Assembly (NCBI GenBank): GCA_022457065.1
Contig: JAJGBQ010000003.1
Coordinates: 3,348,001 to 3,412,000, forward strand
Reading direction: 5' to 3'
Length of the DNA: 64,000 nucleotides
DNA from: Curvularia sp. ZM96
Lineage: Eukaryota; Ascomycota; Dothideomycetes; Pleosporales; Pleosporaceae
The position numbers and the translations under genes are program-made. The notes beneath the pieces are model-generated. The model made no database searches, was not told the DNA's origin, and saw only the letters and a list, made by a program, of their open reading frames with translations. Within the stretch, counting starts at the first letter, position 1. Each line of letters starts with the position of its first letter. Shown piece by piece: positions 1 to 12,193 of this stretch.

Positions 1-876
1 ATTACAATGTGTCTCGGTAACGCAGCATGTATTAGGTTAGTCTTACAACCTAGCCTAAGTGCGATGAAAAGAAGGAGAGGACGATACAAAATCTTTCACA
101 AGAAAATGTGGTACAAAAATGCGCCACTTGAGAATGTTTTGAAGTAAGAAACTCTGTTCAGAATATGATGGTTACGTATGGAGAATTTTACTACTGGTCT
201 GCAATTGGAGTGCAATACTATGCATTTCCTGGAGCATAGATCCACGTCGGCCGAGCAATCTTCTAGATCGATATGGATGCGCTATTTTGCGCCATGTCCA
301 CGATCACAATGCCGCAGCGGCAAGTCGACGTCTCAGCCGATCTCTAATGACGAAATGACAACGGCAACTAAACAAGGATTGCCTGGGCATCTTTGCTTGT
401 TACGGGTCGCCACGTTGTCTCGGCAGATCGAATCGTTTCAGGAACAGGGGATGCGACATGTTGACGTCTTCACCGCGAGTCTTGTCCGAGATTTTTGCAC
501 TCTTGTCGCCCCAAATTCAGACGCTTATCGGACCTTTTGAGACGGGGTTAACGGCGATTGTGGTGCATGACCCGTTTTGAGGCTCAAAAACGTGGTTAAA
601 GTGGGTCTGATGTCAACGGCGTAGATCGGCGAAAGGACAAAACACCAGGATAAGCTATACCTCCATGCCTCAACCCCATACCGAGTTTTGATGTATTACA
701 AATGCTAGGAATTTTTCTAGAAGGTTGGAACGGATGTGAATATAAAACTATAGCCATGTACTTCGTGTAGTTCCTATACTATTCAACAAATCTCATTTTA
801 CATCAATCCAACTAGTTCTTCCAAACCTCTTGTTTTCGTTTAAATTCGTTTTCAGTACCAGAGCAAGCGAAGAGCC
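1..876. other. Left-edge intergenic region and alcohol dehydrogenase promoter
   Basis: No supportable gene. The longest open frame (178-540, +) has no recognisable domain and an unlikely composition. The last 150 bases look like the promoter and leader of the downstream dehydrogenase, with a TATA motif near 741 and a pyrimidine-rich leader before the start codon. Confidence 0.5.
741..746 (+). promoter_or_regulatory. Putative TATA box of the alcohol dehydrogenase gene
   Basis: TATAAA lies 136 bases before the ATG at 877. The distance is plausible for a fungal gene with a leader of about 100 nt. Position and sequence are the only support. Confidence 0.4.
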
Positions 877-1932
877 ATGTCTTCATCATCTGATTTCCAG
901 GGCTGGGTCGCCCACGACCCCTCTGCCGCCGACGGCAACATGAAATGGGGCGAATATACTCCCAAGAACTTCGAGTCTACCGATATTGAGATGGAAATCA
1001 GCCACTGCGGTGTCTGCGGCTCCGACATCCACACCCTCCGCTCTGGTTGGGGCCCCTCAGACTACCCTCTAGTTGTCGGTCACGAGATCATCGGCAAGGT
1101 CACTCGTGTTGGAAACGACGTCAAGGACCTCAAGGTCGGTGACCGTGTTGGTGTTGGTGCGCAGTCTGACTGCTGTGAGAGCTGCAGGCCTTGCAAGAGC
1201 AAGCAGGAGTCCAATTGCAACAGCTTTGTCATGACTTACAACGCCAAGTACAAGTCCGGCGACAAGGCCCAGGGAGGCTACGCAAAGAAGTGGCGTGGCC
1301 CTGCTGCCTTCGCAATTCCTATCCCTGAGGGACTTCCCTCCGAGTACGCCGCTCCTCTTATGTGCGGTGGTGTAACTGTCTACAACCCTCTTGTTACCTA
1401 CGGTGCTGGTCCAGGAAAGCGCGTTGGTGTTGTTGGTATTGGAGGTCTTGGTCACTTTGCTCTCCTTTTCGCAAAGGCCCTGGGCTGCGACGAAGTCGTT
1501 GCCATCTCGCGCTCCTCTTCCAAGAAGGCCGACGCTATGGAGCTCGGCGCCGATAGGTTCATCGCTACTGGTGAGGACCCTGAGTGGATGACCAAGAACG
1601 CCAATGGCCTCGACATCATCATTTCCACAATCTCCGGTGGTTTCGCCCTCGACCAATACCTCAACCTCCTCGACGTCAACGGTACTTTCGTTCAGCTCGG
1701 CGCTCCCGATGACCCACTTCCCAGCTTCTCCCCTATGGGCTTGATCTTCAAGAACTTGAAGATTGCTGGCTCCCTCATCGGTACCAGGCAACACATTGCC
1801 GATATGTTGGAGCTGGCAAAGAAGACCAACCTCAAGGCTTGGGTCCAGGTCCGACCCATGTCTGAGGCTAACGATGTTGTTATCGACTTTGAGAAGGGTC
1901 TGCCTAGGTACCGCTATGTGCTCAAGAACTAA
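877..1932 (+). CDS. NADP-type zinc alcohol dehydrogenase (cinnamyl alcohol dehydrogenase/ADH6-7 family)
   Basis: Single-exon gene of 351 residues, the usual length for this family. It should interconvert aldehydes and alcohols in the cytosol, and relatives in yeast prefer NADPH and branched or aromatic aldehydes. Catalytic zinc ligands are visible as Cys47 in CGVCGSD, His69-Glu70 in GHE and Cys163. The structural zinc loop has Cys100, Cys103, Cys106 and Cys114 in the expected spacing. A Rossmann motif GIGGLGH covers about residues 187-193. The start at 877 begins the conserved N-terminus and follows a typical pyrimidine-rich leader. Codons are strongly C-ending, suggesting good expression. 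The physiological substrate cannot be read from sequence. A 340-codon antisense open frame is a mirror of the codon bias. Confidence 0.93.
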   Translation: MSSSSDFQGWVAHDPSAADGNMKWGEYTPKNFESTDIEMEISHCGVCGSDIHTLRSGWGPSDYPLVVGHEIIGKVTRVGNDVKDLKVGDRVGVGAQSDCCESCRPCKSKQESNCNSFVMTYNAKYKSGDKAQGGYAKKWRGPAAFAIPIPEGLPSEYAAPLMCGGVTVYNPLVTYGAGPGKRVGVVGIGGLGHFALLFAKALGCDEVVAISRSSSKKADAMELGADRFIATGEDPEWMTKNANGLDIIISTISGGFALDQYLNLLDVNGTFVQLGAPDDPLPSFSPMGLIFKNLKIAGSLIGTRQHIADMLELAKKTNLKAWVQVRPMSEANDVVIDFEKGLPRYRYVLKN

Positions 1933-3052
1933 GTCATGAGCAGAAGCATAGATATAAACGAAGACGATACCCTGTATTTGTAGAAAAAATGATGTGGCAT
2001 GAATAAAATATTTAATTTTCAGATCAATAAGCTCCTTTGATATGTTGTGTAAGCTTTCATCCATGTTAACTTGTGATATCGCCGATCGCATATTAGCCGC
2101 CTTGTTATCCGCTTTTGGCGCTCTCTAGAAAACCAAGACTCGGTAGAAAGATACAGTAGTACTCATCGATATGCAGGGGTACTCCAATCAGGTTATGACG
2201 CAGTAAAGATTCGCTAAAGTTATAAGTCCTTATGAAGTTAGCAGTGGGCAGGTGTCATGGTCATCGGCATCGAGTCATGGAAACATGCCACTGACAAAAT
2301 GAAGTAGAAGTAGAAGTGATGGCACACTGATTCGTGTTGAGACAAATCATGACATTCGTACTACAAGCAATCCGGATGCCCAGATAGTGGTTAGCAATAC
2401 TTAGCAGAGTGTGAATTGAGGTTACAGCATCAGGATTGCCAGCTCGAGTGGTATGTTGCTACAACAATATGACCGTTCAAAGGGTGTTCTCCACAGCTAA
2501 GGGCTAGCGATATTGGTGGGAACAAACTCCCAAGGAAGAAGGCTCGGAATGAGATTTATTGGGCTCTAAGCAAAGCATTCATGTTTGTTTCACGCCCCTA
2601 AACGCGTACGTGAAATTTCAAGTTTTGTATAGTTTTACTGAAAAAAGTATGCATCCCCCATGAATTGTCAATTTGAGATAGCCGGAGAGGGTGAGGTTAT
2701 GAGAGGTTTATGTTGGTGTCAAGACAAGGCTGCTACATCTTGGAAACCATCCCGAATTACTCCTGACATGTCTAATTTAGTCCAGTAGACTTTTCGCTTA
2801 GAATTTGGCGCTGTCGCAAAGCGGCAGACTTAGCTCTCTACAATCGATAAGCGAGTGTCATGGATGGCCTGGACCTGTGGTTGTTGCGGGTACTGCAAGG
2901 CAGATCTTGGACCAATGCACTCTTGGTGCGGGGTTCCGCACAAGGACTACGAGCTATCACCAATAGAAAGATTTGGTGGTGCAGAGTTAGTGAAGGTTTG
3001 CTGATCAAGATATATTCTTTTTCATTAAATGATGTACAGTAAAACTACAAAT
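1933..3052. other. Intergenic region between convergent genes
   Basis: Holds the 3' ends of the dehydrogenase (+) and the CFEM receptor (-). The only open frames are short and domain-free. I see no RNA gene or repeat. Confidence 0.5.
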
Positions 3053-4582
3053 CTACACGCTAGAGATGCTCGTGCTACTGCTTTGATTTGGCTTTTGTTG
3101 ACCAAATCGGCCCAAATCCACACCTACGAGCGACAGCTCATCACTATCGGCATGTCGTACCTCGTATGTGGTTGTATATGTGATGGCATCCAAATGCTGA
3201 CCCTTCTTCGAGCTGTGCGACTTCACTGCCTTGCTGTTTAATACAACATCGCCCTTGTTCATTCCGTAGCTTTGGTTTCCATTTGCGTAGTATGCTGCTC
3301 GGTCGGTAGGTTTGGTTGTGCCGAAAACCTTGGGAAACAGACGAACGAAAATGATGCGGATAGTAGGCAAATTGGCACACATGATACCAATATTCAGCTC
3401 AAGGTTCGACCAGTTGATAACACCAACCTGATCCCATGTTGGGTTCGTGGAAGCGGCGAAGGTGACAAGAGACCGTAAACGAAGAATGGAGATAACAGTG
3501 ACACTGGATGCGATATCAGTACTAAGGCTGTCTGAAATTACATGTTTGTGACTCACAATGTTCCCACGCAAAACATGACAGCGACGCCGAGCTTCTTGCG
3601 CCAGGATAGCTGTAGGTGAAAGACTTCGTACAAGGGTAAGGCAAGCATCCAAATGTCCATGATAATGTTGATAATGGCGTTGGCCCATGCGAGTGCGTTG
3701 ATATTGAGGCAGTGACCGTGGTGTTCCCCGTCCCATTTGGTCCAATTAAATGACATTGGCTGACATTGGAGAAGCGATGCGGCGATAAAGGCGATACCTA
3801 CGAGCGTGTTGAAGACAATGGTTCCCCAAATAAGTCGCCTGGTGAGTGGTTTCGGGAAAATCCTCAGATAGAAGAAAAGAAGCATGTACTTCAAGAGAGC
3901 GATATGGAGGAAGTAAAAAACCTCCAAGCTGTAAAGATACTTGGCAAATTCGGTAATCTTGTTGGGATCAACCGTCCACACATCTTGTCCAAGTCCATTG
4001 GGAACGACGCCCTTGTCAATAATGACAACAGACGGTGCGGCTGCGAACAAGGCGATGAGCACGCAGTAGTCGTCAGCTCCAAGCCCGGTAGGCGAGAAAA
4101 CCTTATAGAAGACCCTGGTGAGACCAAAGGCGGAGGTTATGACAGCAAGAACGATATTGGATACACGGATTTCCTCGCCTTTGTTACGAATCGGAGCGTG
4201 GCATAGCGTCGAGCTGACGTTTTTGGTTACTGAGTTTTGTCTTAGTGATAATCGTAGCTATGCTGGAGAAATACTTACCCAGTGCCTGTCTGAGCGTACA
4301 CGACTTGTGCACACAACCTTCAACTTGTCTTTGTATTTTCATGTCGTGACACGTGCAGTTCACATCGGTTAACGAACATGATGAGTTTGAGACAGCGCTA
4401 ACAAGGCACACTTGCTAGATGGTAGTATCAGCAAATGGGAGTGTAGTCAGTCAAAAGGGACATACCGCGCAGTCGGGAAGCTGTGCCACTGCTGATAGTA
4501 AGTCCGAGCCATGAGTAGACTGCTGAGCAAGCCCCAGCTGCACCCATGCCAGCAATGTGAGCAGCAAGTGTAATGTCCTCAT
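3053..4582 (-). CDS. CFEM-domain seven-transmembrane receptor, PTH11-like / fungal rhodopsin-like
   Basis: Four exons on the minus strand: 4582-4466, 4414-4279, 4229-3557 and 3503-3053, giving 458 residues. The protein opens with a signal peptide (MRTLHLLLTLLAWVQLGLAQ). An extracellular CFEM domain follows at about residues 30-90 with all eight cysteines (DCA, QVC, SSC, NCTC, GC, SC, LC). The rest is a fungal rhodopsin-type membrane domain with GADDY after the first helices, a helix around KYMLLFFYLRIF, a conserved CQP loop, and the closing NPTWDQ and NWSNLELNIGI segments. The start was chosen because it begins the signal peptide; an upstream in-frame Met lacks one. The acceptor at 3503 was chosen because it restores the family pattern VGTFVTVISILRL. 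Members are thought to sense surface or nutrient cues at the plasma membrane. The ligand is unknown. Confidence 0.88.
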
Positions 4583-7500
4583 CCTTTCTCGCACTCGAGT
4601 GTGGCCAGGAATTGAACAAACCAGGTTATTCAAGAAGCAGTGTTGTTCCAGAACAACCTGTTTGACGTGTTCTAGGGACACGGAGAATATTTAGATTAGA
4701 ACCATGAAGGAGCCAGTGCAAGCCGCTTCGTCTCCAGGGGCCAGCTCCTACTACATGGGAGCTAGTAAAGAGGCGAACAACCATAAGCACCATGCGCCAT
4801 GGGAGCGAAGACGGCAATGCTAGCGTTGAGTGGGAGGTGGGGCCCAAGCGAGGTTAGTGTCTTTGACGGAGCGGCAATCCTCAGATGGCAATAGTAAGAG
4901 TGTCGTTGCCGTCGAAATGATCCCTGCTTCACACATGTAAGAATCTGCGCTAGGTTGCACGATGATTGAGTATGGCCAGTGTTGGGGCGGAGACAAGGCA
5001 GGGAAAGGCAGTCTCAGGCAAGTTGATGTGGATCTCTCTTTGAAATATGCAAGGGACAATGCTACTAGCACCGGAAAACACACTTTCCATGAACAGTGGG
5101 CTCGAAGCCGTTGAAGGAGTTCGCCTAAATTGCGGAAAGTGGTATAAGAGACGGAAAGGAGGCATGCTCCGATCTTGGGCCACTGAACAGAATCCTTCGA
5201 ACCCCAAGTTCAACAGGGACCTTCCGATGCCTAGACTCTTCGGATATTGTCCGACAATGAGTGCTGAGACACGTTAGCCTGTCAAAGACCCCAAAAGAAC
5301 CCGGAAGGCGTTCCGGAGACAGTCTCTAGGCCTGTCGCCAAGGTGCGGAAGTGACTGGGCACGATCGTGAGTGCCACGGCTAGGGAACACTCGCGCTGAA
5401 CCCACCCGTAGACGCCCGCATCCGACGTTAACCAAGCACTGCCTCCGCGCAACACAGCAGCTGGATAGTGGTACAGTTTAGCTCCTTTGGCCACATGGCG
5501 GCCCGGCACTTTCTTGAAAATCGTGTTCGCAACGGTGTCGATCAGCTTGCGTCAAGCAATGTGGCATCCCAGATGCTCAACGCCACCCGCTGCTGACGCT
5601 GCCTTGCAGGCCTTCAGCCGTCTGGCACACGTCAATTGTTTAGTGAGTTTGAGTTCGTGGAGCATATGTGACAGGTGATATTGCGGCTCGACAGCCCAAT
5701 CTGCCCCTGGAAAATGGTCGCGGTCGAGATTGGTGTTCTAGTCCCCTCCTCATCTAGAAAAGTGCAGTGCGCCGCCCTTTCATTACACAGGGCACCTCCC
5801 TATTGCCTAGTGTCTTCTCTCAGCTTCATCGGTTTGGTGCAAGTGACGATAGGCTATGCGAGTAGTTTGGAAGTCTTGGTTTTTTTCTCGACCTAAACAT
5901 CGTCATTCGGGCCATTGAATTCCAATCGCTCTAGGAGCCATGCCTCCGAGCCTAGTACGCCACACCCGAAGTCCTCAACCACTCGCATCCATTTGCGCGT
6001 CTTGGGCGCACTGTCGTCCGCCCGAAGTTCTGCCCGCAGAATCAGAGACCGCTCGCTTGAAAGAATTAGGTTCTAGAAACCATGTGGCCCATACCACGAG
6101 AGCAAAAGCAAACCCTGGTTCATAGCGCAGCCTTGCATGGTATACCTGACACGATATCGAAACAAACCCATGCGCCGTCGCAAATACAGTTTTGCTGGAG
6201 CGCATGTCTTTCCCTTTTTCCCATGGGCCACCGTCCCAGTTGACATTAGTGACGTCCTGTCAGTGTGGGATGGCGTGAGGTATTTCTCTCGACGTCTTTC
6301 CTTGACTCGAACAACGCTTGCATATGCATGCTTCAGTACCAACAACAGTGGCGATTGCGAAACGCCATGTCCCAGTTGTTGAGATTTGCCCGAGTCACGA
6401 CTCACGAGCAACATATCCCCCGCGTTCATCACTCGTATTCTAGCGATCACCATGCAGGGTCTTCACGTGGAGTGCATGCCTTCTACCCTATCCAAATACC
6501 CATCATTGTGGATAGAAATCAGTGCTTCTACGGCAGCGGAGCTTTCCACTGGAACACCCGCCGAATCATATCCGACGATCTTCCTCGATACCAATAGATC
6601 GTATTAAATATCACTGATTCAAGTAACATCACAACACAATGTCCACGCTTCCAGAAGGTTTGCATTCCGACGTCCTTCTATGGACACACCTACATGTCAC
6701 TCTTCCTTTGAATCCATTAGCCTACTTGCCTGGTTGCGCCTACCATTCACATCCTCAAGTCGCTTTCCTCTTGGGTTGCGCGCCATCTGCACCTAGTTCA
6801 GCTGTCTAGTACCGGACTTTTAGCGTCGGAAAGTTACATGAAGCCAGCACTAAGCAGTGACATGTTCACATGGCCTTTGCCGCACTAGGTGTATCCCGGT
6901 CTAGGGTACGCGGCTGATCAGCGGCATCGCACGTTGTCGCCAATCGATACACGTACTAGCAATCGGCAGTTACGACGCAAGTTACGGAAAAGAGTATCTT
7001 CGACTGCTACTAGATATGCGAGCTAAGAATGTCCTGCCAGCATACAACATGAGTTTTTTGTTCCTACAGCATTTCTCGACCGGTCGGATGACGATGGATC
7101 TTCAATCCAATCTAGTACATCGCTGCAACCTCTCTTGACATTTTTGGTGCGTATGCGACTGCGCCTTAACAAAACAGCTCCCAAATGCACGGCGGCCCGA
7201 TTGCTTCTTGAGACGCCTATACAGGCGACAAAGACTGTACCCGATACCACCATTGCCTCGTACGGGGGCATTGTCTTCTTTGGATTGACCTCCTGAGTTT
7301 TCTAACCCAATAGAGACCCCACATGCGTCTCACGACTGTGACTTACCCTCGCCTCCAAATCGCTGGCATTGATCTACTTCCATGACCCGATTCTAGTCAA
7401 GCCAGATGTTTGCCACACCCGATGCAAACTCTATTGCTCCGTCACTTGCTCGGACACGAAACAAAGGTGGTTTTTTTAAATACGCCGATCGGCCATTTGC

Positions 7501-9087
7501 GATCAACGGACGGCTTTTTCCTTTCCCTCATCATGCTCACACAACTCCACATTCTTTTGTAAACTAGCCACGGGCATGCTTTGTCTATTTCCGTATGACC
7601 AAACGATCAATTATTGCCTGATCCAGCTTCTCCACATTTCATCGACTCATGGCTCTACCAAAGCGAAGTGCAGACTGTTTGTGATGTATGCTCGGTCGGG
7701 CGGGCAAAAGTCACATGTCACATTAAGGAAAGATATGTACTACAAGCCTTGTATATCCACATTGACGTCACGTGAGGAGTTAGAGAAGCAGTGAGGGATC
7801 TGCTGTTGGAGTGTTACTCTAAGCCCTTAGGCCCGTCAAGCTTCTTAAACAAAAAAAAACAAAAAAACATCTCCCCTTTCACTGTGGAAAAAAAAGGTAA
7901 AAGAATTTCAAGGAATTCTCCACTCCGCATCTATTGCTCCAGCGATTGTGTATTTCCTATACCCTGGTCAGTTCCCATGTCTATTAGCAGTCCCAAACAC
8001 GATACTCCTGCCCTAGCATCGTCTCCAAATTAGAGTATTAGTCGTTCAATTCGATTCGGGAACCCAGTGTCATTTGTCGTCATTACTAGGAGCCCACCCG
8101 ACCGCGGAGTAGAGAATTGCTTGGAACGAGTGGACCATGACAGCATCACAGTGAAGGAAACACATGAGTTTCTATTCAGTTTGCTTCTGGCTCGAAAATA
8201 GGGATGATACAAATTTTTATATGTTACTATCATACTTTAATTACAAATCCTATTGTCAACACTATGTTGAAACATATTAATACCCCGTTTTTTCCATTCT
8301 CCTATCTGCTCTAACATTACACGGATAGTACTATATTGCAGCCATGGTCAAGAAATTGAACATGCTCTATAAGTGCATTAATCAATACAACACCAGGACA
8401 GAGTGAGAGCAGCATTAAATTCCAAAGCCCATAGCAATAGAACAACACCACCAAAATAAAGGTAAATACTTTGCATCGGATATATTGAACCCTCATCCCA
8501 TTTTTATGCCGTGCTCGTCTGCAGACGAAAAATACTAAAGAGGTATCACTTATTCATCTCGTAGTACAAAATTGCAAAACCCAAAGCCTCCACATACAGA
8601 AAACTTTAACAAAGAAACAATAACGCACGTAAACAACCTTGTTTTTTTGTTTCCAATAGTATCCAAGGCAATTGAGTAAGGGAGGAAGGGGAAAGAAACA
8701 CAGCGCTATAGTAGCTAACCCAAAAAAAAAGAGGAAGGGGTTTACCGCTCCATTGGAGTATTCCAAGCGTGAGGAAAATGCATGGATATATAGAGAAAAA
8801 AGTCGTCCAGCTGCAATAAATGAAGCAAATAATAAAAAAGACCTCCCCACACCTCGAAAGACAAAGATGGCATGCCACCACCCGATACATATCATCTCCC
8901 AATCATTTCGTGCCTCGACGTTTTGGTCCCCTTTGCCAGCCCCGTGGCTCGATGCTAATGAAAACAGTAGAAAGAAGCAGACATGTCTAGTGAGGAGTGA
9001 CGCCGCCCAATGAGACTTTGGTACAGGAACTGAAGACATTACTAACACAGATATTCAGAACAATTGGTAAAATGCTGGTCATCTTGT
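4583..9087. other. 4.5 kb stretch without a convincing gene
   Basis: Open frames on both strands are short, overlapping and lack domains. Base composition is mixed rather than strongly AT-rich, so it does not look like a heavily RIP-mutated transposon. A 56-codon ORF at 6639-6809 (+) has a good start context (ACACAATGTCC) and a leader-like sequence before it, but its protein is unrecognised. The right end (about 8550-9087) probably holds the 3' UTR of the Dep1-like gene and has runs of A (7850-7900). Confidence 0.45.
6639..6809 (+). CDS. Possible small ORF of 56 codons, unrecognised
   Basis: The open frame runs from an ATG in a favourable context to TAG. No signal peptide or known domain is seen, and the residue pattern (many Leu, Pro, His) is not clearly protein-like. 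It is reported only because its start context stands out in an otherwise empty stretch. It could equally be chance. Confidence 0.12.
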   Translation: MSTLPEGLHSDVLLWTHLHVTLPLNPLAYLPGCAYHSHPQVAFLLGCAPSAPSSAV

Positions 9088-11384
9088 TCACCGCCCAAAC
9101 AGACCACTGCCAACGCTTATTGTACCAAGGCCACTACGCTGTGGTATGGGTGCTCGTGCTGTGTCGGGTCGAGCCGAGCCTGGCTGACCAGGCGCAGGGT
9201 TGGGCGCTGAGTTCATTGGTCGCATGCCGCCACCAACCCAGCGTTGACCGCCATGCTCATGAGGCAGATCCATATGCTGTGCCGCAGGGCTTGACATCAT
9301 GCCATACGTCTCCCTGCTCAAGACGCCCATGTTGCCGCGAGGATCAGAGCCAGGTCCGTCTCCATACGCTGAATGGTCAGCGGGTGCGCGCTTCATGTGT
9401 AGAACTGGTGACTCGGCATCACCTAGGAGACCATTTGTGTGGTGGGCGTTCGAAGAAGGAGGGTTGGAGTTTGCTTCAATTGTGGAAGCCGAACCGTTTA
9501 GAGCAGTCAGGTCAACCATGCGCCGTTGACCAGCTGGAGTCTGATAACTAGGCACGCGGGACGGCCCAAGAGGATATCGGCTCTCTTGATGTGATGGATG
9601 TCGTGGATTGGCCCAAGGCGTGCTCTCTAGGAATTGCTCTTCTGCAGCTGCCTCGTCTGCTGTTGTGGTTCTGTTGTAGGTGCGGAATGATGGTGGCGGA
9701 GCTGGTGCTCGAGTAATAATCTGCGAGGCAAAATCAGTCACCAATTCTCCAGTAGTTGTATTGAGTCACTTACCTTCATTGCTCGAAGATCTTCGTCAAC
9801 CTCCGCTGGTTTCGCAGCACTGATGTCTGGTGCCGCTGGGAACCCAACGTATTTGGCAACACCTGAAAGTACAGAGACTTCAAGATTGTATGCCGCCTGA
9901 TGTCTGATTTGGTCGGACCGCTTTTCTGGCAATCGCACCATGTATTCAGTCTCGTCGCAGCCAAGCTGTCGCCTTCCGCGCTGCAGCTCGAACACTCGTT
10001 GATTGCACTCCTCGAGTATTTCTTCGCGTATGTGTCGCACAGTCTGGAAATACTGGCTGTGCATTTGGTGCCTTTCTGCTGCTGTGATGATCTCAAGATT
10101 CTTCTGCTTGTATTCCAATAATCTTGTCTCATATGCGATCTTATCGGCGCGCCGATCGTCGATACATTTGATCATTGCGACGTATTCGGGGTGCACACAA
10201 TTGGGCTGTTTGAGCATTTCGAGCTCCCGCTCAAGTTGTGCTATTTGTTCGTCGCATAGTCTGATTGAAGTCAGTACCGAGTCTATCCGACCAAAAGCCC
10301 GATAGATTACTCACTTCTCTCTAAAGAGCTTGAACTTCTTCTCAATCTTTGCAAGTTCATCAATGGCGATCTTTTTCTTGGTAACCTCCTCGTCTAACAC
10401 TGCACTATCTTCTTCATCGGGGTCACACTCAGCCTCGCCTTCCTGGGGCTCGGCTGCTACGAAAGTCTCGGCGTAGGCGTAACTGGTGTCCTCTGTCTTT
10501 CGTTTGCCTCTTCTGCCACCTTTCCGCGGTTTTGTATGCTTCGCAACGGTTGCCATCTGATTGACAGTTTGGGCGGCGATATTGGCTTGGCGTTCTTCGA
10601 GCTCCAGTTCCTCACGCGCAAGTACAGACAGATTCTCCTCAGCATTGTCGAGTTCTTCATCCGCGTCCATACGGCCTTGTCTGTCAGCTGCAGCATCAGC
10701 TAAGCCATCAAGTGCTGAGTTCCTCGCAGACTCGCTTCTCTTCCTTGACGGTTCTTCTTCATCTTGTTCATCCGCGGGACTCCTCTCAGCGCTCGCTCTT
10801 TTGCGTTTCTTGCCCGCATGCTCTAGGCTAGCAGCTTCTGTGCTCGCAATGAGCGACAGGGAATGCAGTGGGTTGTCCGCTGTAACTGCCGCATCAATGC
10901 GTGATTCATCTGCGAGGGCAGATGGTGTGGGAGGGGCAGATTCGTCATCTTGGATGGTTTTGGAGTGCACGAGTTTACTGGGAGTTCTTGTGTAAGCTGG
11001 CTCGGACAGCAATGTCGTCTCGGGAACTGTTCGTGAAAGCTTTCGCGGGGTGGTGTCTAGGCGCTCAGTCTCGGCCTCCGAGTCATCTTCGTCTATGTCC
11101 GCAGCTGGTGTCTGTCTCGGAGTGAGTTCAGATTGATCGTCTGAAGCGTCTCCAAGCTCGCTCAAACTGCTGGAGCCGTTGTCTGCCGCGTCGTCGAAGC
11201 CATTTGATGCTTGTTTGGTGGGCATTGCCTCTGCAATGGCTGTACTCGAAGCTTTCATAGTCGACAGCATCGCAGCAGCGATGGCAGTGGGTTCCTCGGC
11301 TGCTGCTGTCGCTGTCTGCGCGGCTGCTAGCTTGTGTGAGGGGGTGGTAGAGGGGTCGCGAAGTTCTGTGGGGACCGACGTCAC
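9088..11384 (-). CDS. DEP1: Sds3-like / Dep1 subunit of the Rpd3 histone deacetylase complex
   Basis: Three exons (11384-10315, 10260-9774, 9720-9088) give 729 residues. The N-terminal 330 residues are acidic and Ser/Thr/Ala-rich with basic patches (KKRKRA, RRGKRK) suited to nuclear import. The Sds3 domain is at about 335-480, starting at the coiled-coil KIEKKFKLFREK, which spans the first splice junction, and continuing through ELEMLKQPNC and EYKQKNLEII. The C-terminal 210 residues are disordered, rich in Pro, Gly and His. In yeast Dep1 and Sds3 are structural subunits of the large Rpd3 corepressor; a nuclear scaffold role is inferred. Yeast has two paralogues, so the exact symbol is less certain than the family. 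It is divergent from NOP12 across 809 bases. Confidence 0.85.
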
Positions 11385-12193
11385 GATATCTGTGGGAACG
11401 TGTTAGATCGAGTGCATGTTCAGAAGGCAGTGAAGAGAGGCGTGGCGAGTGAAGGAAGTTCGCGACTTTGTTGACGCCTCGGTTGACGCAAAGATCGGCC
11501 GTCTCTGTGGAGAGCGACCCAGTGGCACAACAAAACGCGCGGGGTCTGCGAGATAGACCGGGTGGGTTATCGGATTCGGGATGAAAGGCTGTATGACGTA
11601 CTATCGGGCTGCGCGACTGTTTCGCGGCGGTTGGGAGCTGTTCTCGATGTGCTCCGTCTTGTGTGCTGGGGCGCGCTCATCGTGCGCCCGCGCCAGGGTC
11701 CTCGTCAACTCGTGCCCAGTATGGTGCGAGGGTGGTGAGAAGGGTGCAGCTGGTGCCCGCGATGCGGAAGCGGCGCTATGAGGATCAAAGTGCGCCGAGG
11801 GTGGTGAGCCGTCAAAAACACTGCCGCCGGTGTGGAGGACGTGGGCGCCGAGGGTGAGGGTGCGTGCGAAGATGTTTTTGGCGACGAAGGCCGGACAAGG
11901 GCGCGGTAGTGTGTATGGCAATGTGTGTGCAAACGCGAGACAGCGACTGGCATGGGTGTGTTGGCGGTGGAAGCAGACGGCCGCTCTGTCGAGAGGGTGT
12001 AAACTGCGCTGTGAGGCGGGTCGATGGCCGGGAGAGGCCCTGAGTGTCTTGCGAATGACCGCACTCTCTTGGGGCGGGCGGTGAGGTTCTGCCATCTGCA
12101 CGCCCGTCTGGGCCTAGCGTGCATTCGAGGTGAAGCGTCTCCACCAAAACTTTTTGACGAGCTTGCTGCACCTGCAATATCACAACCGCCGCC
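11385..12193. promoter_or_regulatory. Shared divergent promoter of DEP1-like and NOP12
   Basis: An 809-base GC-rich intergenic region between head-to-head genes, both tied to nuclear functions (chromatin, ribosome assembly). Long open frames in it on both strands (for example 11601-12101, -) are low-complexity and overlap in several frames, as expected from base composition. No specific factor site is claimed. Confidence 0.5.

Noticed and set aside
1069..2091. 340-codon antisense frame over the alcohol dehydrogenase
   Set aside because: Same mirror effect; the sense strand has all zinc and cofactor motifs.
8554..9048. 164-codon minus-strand frame downstream of the DEP1-like gene
   Set aside because: Phe/Leu-rich because of T-rich DNA, no supported start or homology; more likely 3' UTR.
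4583..9087. Degenerate transposon altered by repeat-induced point mutation
   Set aside because: Composition is not clearly AT-rich, no terminal repeats and no transposase or reverse-transcriptase remnants are visible.
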